Source of the DNA: Hyphomicrobiales bacterium
GTDB lineage: Bacteria; Pseudomonadota; Alphaproteobacteria; Rhizobiales; Xanthobacteraceae
Reading direction: 5' to 3'
DNA: 12,006 nucleotides
Assembly (NCBI GenBank): GCA_016210825.1
Contig: JACQTM010000153.1
Coordinates: 1 to 12,006, forward strand
In this document: positions 6,660 through 12,006 of the stretch, in pieces
Numbering within the stretch: position 1 is the stretch's first letter
How the letters are laid out: every line of letters starts with the position of its first letter
Program-made: the position numbers and the translations under genes
Notes under the pieces: model-generated
Databases searched by the model: none
Told to the model about the DNA's origin: nothing
What the model saw: only the letters and a program-made list of their open reading frames with translations

Positions 6660-7406
6660 TCACGCCATCCCCTCCCGCCACCTATGCGCGGCATAGGCGA
6701 TGGTTCCGCCGAGAATCCCAGTCCAAAGAATGTCGAGGCCGACGTCGAATACGACCAGCACAGGCGCGATGACGAGTCCAAGGGCGAGTGCGAGGCGATC
6801 GACGAGCCATTTCGCGTTACGCGTAACCGAAATAAGAAACGCAATCGGCGTGAGGAAAAGCAAGCCCGCGGTCAGCAATGATGGAAGCTTCGCGGCGAGG
6901 TAGAATCCGGCGACACTTGCAACGCAGGCCGAGAACATGAATCCGGCGCCAACACCGTTGCAGAACGCGACGCGCAGCGCTCGCGGCATGTTTGGCGCGA
7001 TGCGCATTGTCTCCACCCACATACTCACCGCGGTGAAATGCGCCGGCATCAGCAGCCGCCAAGCTGGACTGCCTGGCTCGCGGATCACTGGCAAGAGCGA
7101 TACCACCATCGGCAGAAGCCGTAGGCTGCTCAGACTGACCGCGATGGCGACCTCGAAAGGCGCGGCTCCCGCCCCTAGCGCGGACACTAGGATGACCTGC
7201 GCCGGACCCGCCCAAACCAGCAATGTCGCGGCCACTATCCAATGCACGCTGAATCCAAAATCGTGGGCAAGCGCGCCAATGCCGAGATAGGTGCCGAATA
7301 GAACGAGACTGAACACCGAAGTCAGGGCAGTACGTAAGCCAGCGACGAACGGCCGTGGCGATTTCGGCGGCGCGAGTGGGGGCGCGACTGGCGATTGCGT
7401 GGCCAT
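6660..7406 (-). CDS. azlC: AzlC family large subunit of branched-chain amino acid exporter
   Basis: The product is a 248-residue inner-membrane protein with about six or seven hydrophobic segments, roughly 26-48, 54-78, 84-107, 150-172, 177-195, 202-220 and 225-241. The AzlC landmarks LFGTYLGIGALAHDFGF, WAGPAQVILVSALGAG and SLSSLRLLPMVVSLLP are clear. With AzlD it forms an exporter for branched-chain amino acids; the physiological substrate here is not known. ATG 7406 (MATQSPVAPP) follows no clear ribosome site. The frame is open upstream to an ATG at 7505, but that start falls inside the loop of the clpA terminator, so it is rejected. The short 86-base gap from that terminator should hold the azlCD promoter, which I could not identify. 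Confidence 0.88.
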   Translation of the reverse strand: MATQSPVAPPLAPPKSPRPFVAGLRTALTSVFSLVLFGTYLGIGALAHDFGFSVHWIVAATLLVWAGPAQVILVSALGAGAAPFEVAIAVSLSSLRLLPMVVSLLPVIREPGSPAWRLLMPAHFTAVSMWVETMRIAPNMPRALRVAFCNGVGAGFMFSACVASVAGFYLAAKLPSLLTAGLLFLTPIAFLISVTRNAKWLVDRLALALGLVIAPVLVVFDVGLDILWTGILGGTIAYAAHRWREGMA

Positions 7407-7492
7407 CGGGGTTGTGTTCGATGTCTCACACGGTGCGTTGCTGCGCAATCGCTCCGCCGCGCGTGGGACGCATGCAGGCAACGCAAACGAAG

Positions 7493-7516
7493 AAGGCCGG
7501 GACATGGCCCGGCCTT
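7493..7516 (-). terminator. Rho-independent terminator of clpS-clpA
   Basis: A perfect nine-base-pair stem, AAGGCCGGG (7493-7501) with CCCGGCCTT (7508-7516), encloses a six-base loop. It lies 22 bases beyond the clpA stop. On the minus strand the stem is followed by CTTCGTTTG, moderately T-rich. No plus-strand gene ends here, so it serves clpA and insulates azlCD. Confidence 0.78.
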
Positions 7517-7538
7517 TGAAGCTTTGCGGCGACCGGCT

Positions 7539-9962
7539 CTAAACCTTCACCAGCGGCACCTTGGGCACCGAGCCGCGGGTGCCGCCGCCTTTGGGTCCCG
7601 AGGGTTTCGGGCGGCGCGGCGACTTGCGTTTGGGTCTTGCGCGCACTGGCACTGGCAGCTTCTCGGGCTTCGGCGTCACCGGACCATCGAGGAATTCGAA
7701 ACTAAGCTTTTCGGCACCGGCCTCGTCGGTTTCCAGAATGACGCGCACATGGCCGCCGGCCTTGAGCTTGCCGAACAGCACCTCGTCGGCGAGTGCCTTC
7801 TTGATGTGCTCTTGAATGACGCGCGCCATTGGCCGCGCCCCCATCTGCTCGTCATAGCCGTGCCTGATCAGCCACTTCGTCGCCTCGTCGGACAACTCGA
7901 TGGTGACGTCGCGATCGGCGAGCTGCGCCTCGAGCTGAAGGACAAATTTCTCCACCACCTTGGCGATGATCTCCGGCGAGAGATGGTTGAACGTGATGAT
8001 GGCGTCGAGCCGGTTGCGGAATTCCGGCGCGAACATTTTGTTGATCGCCTCGATGTCGTCACCCTCACGCTTGTTGCGTGTTAAACCGTTTGTCCCCTTG
8101 TCGTGTTCGGCGGCGCCCGCGTTCGTCGTCATGATCACGATCACGTTGCGAAAATCGACCTGCTTGCCGTTGTGATCGGTGAGCTTGCCGTGATCCATAA
8201 TCTGCAGAAGCACGTTGAAAAGATCGGGATGTGCCTTTTCGATCTCGTCGAGGAGAAGCACGCAATGGGGGTGCTGATCGACCCCATCGGTGAGCAATCC
8301 GCCCTGATCGAAGCCGACATAGCCGGGCGGTGCGCCGATCAGCCGCGATACCGTGTGGCGCTCCATATATTCCGACATGTCGAAGCGGATCAGTTCGACG
8401 CCAAGGCTAGCCGCGAGTTGCTTTGCCACTTCCGTCTTGCCGACACCGGTCGGGCCGGAGAAAAGGTAGCAGCCGATCGGCTTTTCCGGCTCACGGAGCC
8501 CAGCGCGCGCGAGTTTGATCGAGGCCGCGAGCGCCTCGATCGGCCTATCTTGGCCATAGACCGTCGTCTTCAGCGTCTGCTCGAGATGCTGGAGCACTGC
8601 GGCATCATCCTTAGACACGGTCTTCGGCGGGATTCGCGCCATGGTGGCGATGGTGGTTTCGATCTCCTTAATCCCGATCGTCTTCTTGCGGCGGCTTTCG
8701 GGTAGCAGCATTTGCGCCGCACCGGATTCATCGACCACGTCGATCGCCTTGTCCGGCAGCTTGCGATCATGGATGTAGCGCGCGGAAAGTTCGACCGCCG
8801 CCTTGATGGCGTCATTGGTGTATTTGAGCTTGTGGTAGTCCTCGAAATAAGGCTTGAGACCCTTCATGATTTCGATTGCATCGGGAATTGTCGGTTCGTT
8901 GATGTCGATTTTTTGGAAACGGCGCACCAGCGCGCGGTCTTTTTCGAAGTATTGCCGGTATTCCTTGTAGGTGGTTGAGCCGATGCAGCGAACCGTACCC
9001 GAGGCAAGCGCGGGTTTGAGCAAGTTCGAGGCATCCATCGCACCGCCCGAGGTGGCGCCGGCGCCGATCACTGTGTGAATCTCGTCGATGAACATAATCG
9101 CGCCGGGATAAGCCTCGATCTCCTTGATGACCTGCTTCAACCGCTCCTCGAAATCGCCGCGATAGCGCGTGCCCGCGAGCAGCGTGCCCATGTCGAGGGC
9201 GAAGACGGTGGAGTTCCTCAGAACGTCGGGGACCTCGCCGTGCACAATGCGGCGCGCGAGCCCTTCGGCGATCGCGGTCTTACCGACACCGGCGTCGCCG
9301 ACAAATAGCGGATTGTTCTTCTGCCGGCGGCAGAGCACCTGGATTGTACGGCTGATCTCGGGGTCGCGGCCGATTAGGGGATCGATCTTGCCATCGCGCG
9401 CTTTCTTGTTGAGGTTGATGCAATAAGCGTCGAGGGCGTCGCCCTTCTTCTTCGGCTCGTCGCCGGTTTTGGTCTCGGTCTCCTCGTCGACACCGCGCAC
9501 GGGGCGCGATTCCGACATGCCCGCCCGCTTGGCGATGCCATGGCTGATGTAGTTCACCGCGTCATAGCGGGTCATGTCCTGTTCCTGCAGGAAATAGGCG
9601 GCATGGCTCTCACGCTCGGCGAAGATCGCAACCAGCACGTTGGCGCCGGTCACCTCCTCGCGGCCGGAGGATTGCACGTGGATGACGGCGCGCTGGATGA
9701 CGCGCTGGAAGCCGGCCGTGGGTTTGGAATCCTCGCTCGCCTCGGTGATCAGGTTCTCCAGCTCCGACTCGAGATAGGCGACGAGGTTGCGGCGCAGCTT
9801 GTCGAGATCGACGTTGCAGGCGCGCATCACCGCGGCGGCGTCGGAATCATCGATCAGCGCCAGCAGCAGATGCTCCAGCGTTGCGTATTCGTGGTGGCGC
9901 TCATTGGCTAGCGCAAGCGCCCGGTGGAGCGACTGTTCGAGGCTGCGCGAAAAACTTGGCAT
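7539..9962 (-). CDS. clpA: ClpA, ATP-dependent Clp protease unfoldase subunit
   Basis: This 807-residue AAA+ unfoldase forms hexamers that feed unfolded protein into ClpP. In order: an N-domain (1 to about 145) that binds ClpS; D1 with Walker A GDAGVGKT at 222-229 and Walker B FIDEIH with D293/E294; D2 with Walker A GPTGVGKT at 503-510 and Walker B LLLDEIEKAHPD with D572/E573; and a sensor-2 GAR at 708-710. There is no ClpB-type middle domain. The ClpP-docking loop reads T-N625-G626-L627-T, where the first loop residue is usually hydrophobic. From about residue 762 a 46-residue tail rich in Pro, Lys and Arg extends past D2, similar to my memory of rhizobial ClpAs. ATG 9962 has AAGGGA five bases upstream. 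It follows clpS by 44 bases and ends before a hairpin terminator. Confidence 0.97.
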   Translation of the reverse strand: MPSFSRSLEQSLHRALALANERHHEYATLEHLLLALIDDSDAAAVMRACNVDLDKLRRNLVAYLESELENLITEASEDSKPTAGFQRVIQRAVIHVQSSGREEVTGANVLVAIFAERESHAAYFLQEQDMTRYDAVNYISHGIAKRAGMSESRPVRGVDEETETKTGDEPKKKGDALDAYCINLNKKARDGKIDPLIGRDPEISRTIQVLCRRQKNNPLFVGDAGVGKTAIAEGLARRIVHGEVPDVLRNSTVFALDMGTLLAGTRYRGDFEERLKQVIKEIEAYPGAIMFIDEIHTVIGAGATSGGAMDASNLLKPALASGTVRCIGSTTYKEYRQYFEKDRALVRRFQKIDINEPTIPDAIEIMKGLKPYFEDYHKLKYTNDAIKAAVELSARYIHDRKLPDKAIDVVDESGAAQMLLPESRRKKTIGIKEIETTIATMARIPPKTVSKDDAAVLQHLEQTLKTTVYGQDRPIEALAASIKLARAGLREPEKPIGCYLFSGPTGVGKTEVAKQLAASLGVELIRFDMSEYMERHTVSRLIGAPPGYVGFDQGGLLTDGVDQHPHCVLLLDEIEKAHPDLFNVLLQIMDHGKLTDHNGKQVDFRNVIVIMTTNAGAAEHDKGTNGLTRNKREGDDIEAINKMFAPEFRNRLDAIITFNHLSPEIIAKVVEKFVLQLEAQLADRDVTIELSDEATKWLIRHGYDEQMGARPMARVIQEHIKKALADEVLFGKLKAGGHVRVILETDEAGAEKLSFEFLDGPVTPKPEKLPVPVRARPKRKSPRRPKPSGPKGGGTRGSVPKVPLVKV

Positions 9963-10006
9963 TGCCGTCCCTTACCTACCCAGCCCCTACTTCTTTCCCA
10001 CCTGCC

Positions 10007-10342
10007 TTACTTCTTTTCCATCACGCATTGCAAAGGATGATTATGTTTGCGGGCAAAGTCCATGACCTGTGTCACTTTTGTTTCCGCGACCTCGTAGGTA
10101 TAGATGCCGCATTCCCCGATCCCGTGATGATGCACATGAAGCATGATTCGTGTGGCGGTCTCACGGTCCTTGTTGAAAAACCGCTCCAGAACGTGGACCA
10201 CGAATTCCATCGGCGTGTAGTCGTCGTTGAGCAATAGTACGCGATAGAGGCTCGGCCGCTTGGTCTGCGGCTTCGTCTTGCTGATGACGGCCGTCCCCGG
10301 CCCCTCGGAATCCCCGCGCCGTCTGCGCTCGTCATCACCCAT
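10007..10342 (-). CDS. clpS: ClpS, N-end-rule adaptor of ClpAP
   Basis: This 111-residue adaptor binds N-degron proteins (N-terminal Leu, Phe, Tyr, Trp) and delivers them to ClpA. The pocket residues are visible: N39-D40-D41 and T43 in LLLNDDYTPMEF, M45, and H71 in LHVHHHGIGECG; the family tail TQVMDFARKHNHPLQCVMEK is intact. The N-terminal part, about 30 residues, is flexible and charged, as delivery requires. The frame is open further upstream (ATGs at 10369, 10390 and 10414), so the start is uncertain. ATG 10342 gives the normal rhizobial length and the GPGTAVISKTKP lead-in. None of these starts has a good ribosome site. ATG 10342 overlaps the end of a possible small upstream ORF, which could couple its translation. 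Confidence 0.94.
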   Translation of the reverse strand: MGDDERRRRGDSEGPGTAVISKTKPQTKRPSLYRVLLLNDDYTPMEFVVHVLERFFNKDRETATRIMLHVHHHGIGECGIYTYEVAETKVTQVMDFARKHNHPLQCVMEKK

Positions 10343-10508
10343 CCGCGCAGCGAAATGGGCACGGTGCATTGCGGCGGCACGCAATGTCATAATTGTCGTC
10401 GTTGCATCGTCCATTGGTAAAGCGTGCAGCAAGCAGGGTCGGAGCAAGTAAGCCAATCAAGGCTATGTTCATCATAATGACGATAGCAAAATCCTTCCAG
10501 ATCGCCAC
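10335..10508 (-). CDS. Possible small membrane or exported cysteine-containing protein upstream of clpS
   Basis: A 57-codon frame starts at GTG 10508 and ends in TGA at 10337-10335, eight bases inside clpS. It reads an amphipathic start (VAIWKDF), a hydrophobic segment at about 8-28 (AIVIMMNIALIGLLAPTLLA), then a polar tail with four cysteines at 35, 44, 50 and 54 (GRCNDDNYDIACRRNAPCPF). A shorter version starts at ATG 10475 or 10472. The pattern resembles a small membrane protein or an exported Cys-rich peptide. No ribosome site is strong (TTTAGGCGGCG precedes the GTG), I do not recognise a family, and chance hydrophobicity in a noncoding stretch is possible. The clpS frame is open over part of the same DNA. 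Confidence 0.25.
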   Translation of the reverse strand: MAIWKDFAIVIMMNIALIGLLAPTLLAARFTNGRCNDDNYDIACRRNAPCPFRCADG

Positions 10509-10702
10509 CGCCGCCTAAACTTTGGTCGGGTCACCCCTTGGCCGCCGTGTCCCGCATCCTTCGCCGATGCCAATTGGTTAACCCAAATGCGGACAATTCA
10601 CGGCAACTTCCCCGGAAATCTTAGCCTCTGTGCACACGGCTTATCAAATCATTCCGAGCATGTTCGTGAGACTACGTATCGAAAGCTGGATGGCGAGGCA
10701 GC
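10343..10702. other. Divergent control region between clpS and the TadG-like gene
   Basis: This 360-base gap separates minus-strand clpS from the plus-strand TadG-like gene and must carry promoters for both. It is less GC-rich than the genes. The clpS-side half (10343-10508) holds the possible 57-codon ORF. The tadG-side half (10519-10702) has no convincing ORF but contains the overlapping palindromes CCAATTGG (10570-10577) and GGTTAACC (10576-10583). I could not assign -35/-10 boxes with confidence. Confidence 0.6.
10570..10583. promoter_or_regulatory. Overlapping palindromes, possible operator with a CtrA-like half-site
   Basis: CCAATTGG and GGTTAACC are perfect eight-base palindromes that share their GG, giving CCAATTGGTTAACC. 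On the minus strand it reads GGTTAACCAATTGG, whose TTAACCAA is one base off the TTAACCAT CtrA half-site. It lies about 120 bases before the TadG-like start and about 230 bases before clpS. Regulation by any named factor is inference. Confidence 0.3.
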
Positions 10703-11908
10703 ATGCTCACCCATTTCTTGCGCGATAAGAAGGCATCCGTGGCGCCGTTTCTCGCGCTCGCGATAGTTCCCATTATGGGTTTTACCGGAGCCGCGGTCGA
10801 TTATAGCCGCGCGAGTTCCGTCCGAACGGCAATGCAAGGCGCGCTCGATTCGACCGGACTGATGCTGTCAAAGGATGCTGCCTCGCTATCCGCTGACGCG
10901 ATGACGGCGAAGATGAACGGTTATTTCAACGCCCTCTTCAATAGCCCAGAGGCAAATAATGTTTCCGTCTCATACCAATTCAGTGCGCCACAGCAGGGCA
11001 GCTTCTCGCTCAAACTGACAGGCACCGCGTCGGTCAACACGGTATTCACAAATCTGCTGGGGCTGTCGCAGATCAATTTTTCCGCGACCTCCGAGATCTT
11101 GTGGGGAATGAAGAGGCTTGAGATTGCACTGGTGCTCGACAATACCGGCTCGATGGCCAACGGCGGCAAGATCGTCGAGCTCAAAAAGGCCGTTTTGAAA
11201 CTTCTCGAAACGCTGCAAAAAGCCGGCAAGAATCCCGACGATGTAAAGGTCGCGATCATTCCATTCGATACCACCGTCCGCGTCGACCAGGATCACAAGT
11301 CGGCTGCGGCATGGGTGGATTTCGATAACCAGTGGGAAAAAAACACCTGGATCGGATGCCTGGAGGATCGCACCCAGAACAACGATGTCAGCGATACTCC
11401 GCCAAATCCTGGGTCGAATACGACCTCTTATCCCGCCACTCAATGCAGCAACAACGGCGCGCTCGTAAAAATGCGCCCGCTGACGAATGATTGGCAGGCC
11501 TTGAAATTGACCACCGAAGCGATGAATCCGAACGGCAATACCAACATCACCATCGGGCTGGTATGGGGCTGGCACGCACTGACGCCGAGTTTGCCGTTCA
11601 CCGAGGCGTCGTCCTCGCAGCCCGATCTCGACAAGGTCATCATCCTGCTGACCGATGGAAAGAATACGCAGAACCGGTGGACCACGAGCCCGACAGCCAT
11701 CGATGCGCGTACGCAGAAGGCCTGTGACAACATCAAGGCAGCGAATATCCGCATCTACACCGTGCGCGTTATCGACGGCAACGCCGATCTACTGAGAAAT
11801 TGCGCCACCAAGCCCGACATGTTTTACGACGTCGATCAGGCGAGCGAACTGAACGGCGTGTTCTCCTCGATCGCGCAAAATCTCGCCAACTTGCGCATCG
11901 CCAAATAA
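10703..11908 (+). CDS. TadE/TadG-like pilus-associated protein with von Willebrand factor A domain
   Basis: The product has 401 residues. Residues 1-35 (DKKASVAPFLALAIVPIMGF, then TGAAVDYSR) are the N-terminal Tad domain (PF13400 type): a short basic start and one membrane helix that anchors the protein for export. A helical linker and beta-rich part lead to a VWA domain from about residue 138, with metal-site residues D146-x-T148-x-S150 (LVLDNTGSMA), T283 (TNITIGLVWGW) and D318 (ILLTDGKNT). Four cysteines (219, 248, 341, 367) lie in the exported part. Such proteins accompany tight-adherence (Flp) pilus systems; TadG itself helps anchor the pilus. ATG 10703 has GAGG four bases upstream. No other tad genes are visible, so it may be an orphan or the cluster may continue to the right. 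Confidence 0.87.
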   Translation: MLTHFLRDKKASVAPFLALAIVPIMGFTGAAVDYSRASSVRTAMQGALDSTGLMLSKDAASLSADAMTAKMNGYFNALFNSPEANNVSVSYQFSAPQQGSFSLKLTGTASVNTVFTNLLGLSQINFSATSEILWGMKRLEIALVLDNTGSMANGGKIVELKKAVLKLLETLQKAGKNPDDVKVAIIPFDTTVRVDQDHKSAAAWVDFDNQWEKNTWIGCLEDRTQNNDVSDTPPNPGSNTTSYPATQCSNNGALVKMRPLTNDWQALKLTTEAMNPNGNTNITIGLVWGWHALTPSLPFTEASSSQPDLDKVIILLTDGKNTQNRWTTSPTAIDARTQKACDNIKAANIRIYTVRVIDGNADLLRNCATKPDMFYDVDQASELNGVFSSIAQNLANLRIAK

Positions 11909-11959
11909 GTTTTTGAACGGAACTATTCAGCGTGACTTGCTCAATATTTTTGGCGCAAG

Positions 11960-11981
11960 ACCGTGCGTATACCGTGCGCAT
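11960..11981 (+). repeat. Tandem pair of 11-mers
   Basis: ACCGTGCGTAT (11960-11970) is followed directly by ACCGTGCGCAT (11971-11981), differing at one base. The spacing is about one helical turn. It lies in the 98 noncoding bases after the TadG-like gene, near the right edge, and could be an operator for a gene beyond the window or a chance duplication. Confidence 0.45.
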
Positions 11982-12006
11982 CCTTCACAAGGTGACAACG
12001 CATCAC

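Noticed and set aside
7395..8084. Plus-strand open frame opposite the end of clpA and the start of azlC
   Set aside because: It runs through the terminator hairpin and across two well-identified minus-strand genes; composition is Arg/His-rich, typical of an antisense shadow.
10465..10518. Plus-strand 17-codon ORF (MFIIMTIAKSFQIATAA)
   Set aside because: Very short; the AAGG before it is too close to be a ribosome site; it overlaps the minus-strand candidate, and hydrophobicity on one strand partly explains that on the other.
1..12006. CRISPR arrays, insertion sequences, integrases, tRNA or rRNA genes, toxin-antitoxin or defence clusters
   Set aside because: I scanned both strands for regular repeats, terminal inverted repeats, transposase motifs and tRNA-like cloverleafs and saw none; the region reads as ordinary core chromosome.

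Overview
This is a 12 kb stretch of GC-rich chromosome, almost certainly from an alphaproteobacterium of the order Rhizobiales (Hyphomicrobiales), probably close to the Bradyrhizobium/Rhodopseudomonas side. The evidence is the gene content and order: pleD and divK, divergent from a DUF3572 gene plus a DinB with an N-terminal zinc-ribbon-like module; a DUF1849 (EipB-type) periplasmic protein; a RidA, glycerophosphodiesterase, FemAB-like GNAT and HIT run; and clpS-clpA with a basic C-terminal tail on ClpA. No species can be named from sequence alone.

Layout. 1-156 (-): 5' end of pleD, cut by the window just before the expected phospho-acceptor Asp of its first receiver. 164-535 (-): divK, forming an operon with pleD. 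A 133-base divergent region with CtrA-like boxes leads into 669-971 (+), DUF3572, and 968-2239 (+), dinB, which overlap by 4 bases. 2262-3122 (-): the EipB-type protein, convergent with dinB. 3290-6312 (+): four close co-directional genes (RidA, GDPD, GNAT, HIT). 6316-7406 (-): azlD and azlC, branched-chain amino acid exporter type. A hairpin terminator at 7493-7516 separates them from 7539-10342 (-), clpA and clpS. 10343-10702: a divergent control region that may hold a small membrane-protein ORF. 10703-11908 (+): a TadE/TadG-like von Willebrand factor A protein. 11909-12006: noncoding, with a tandem 11-mer.

How the genes work together. PleD and DivK act in the cell-cycle and polarity circuit that governs CtrA in alphaproteobacteria. 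ClpS and ClpA form the N-end-rule adaptor and unfoldase of ClpAP proteolysis. The other genes are housekeeping or envelope functions (translesion polymerase, envelope protein, imine/enamine deaminase, lipid headgroup hydrolase, HIT hydrolase, transporter, pilus-associated VWA protein).

I looked for a new system and found no convincing one: there are no mobile elements, CRISPR arrays, tRNAs or defence-like clusters. The points most worth checking are the CtrA-like boxes at divK, the altered ClpP-docking loop of ClpA, the small cysteine-containing ORF coupled to clpS, an insertion near the N-terminus of the GNAT protein, and palindromes between clpS and the TadG-like gene. All translations and motif positions were read by eye; family names are from recall, not from a database search.
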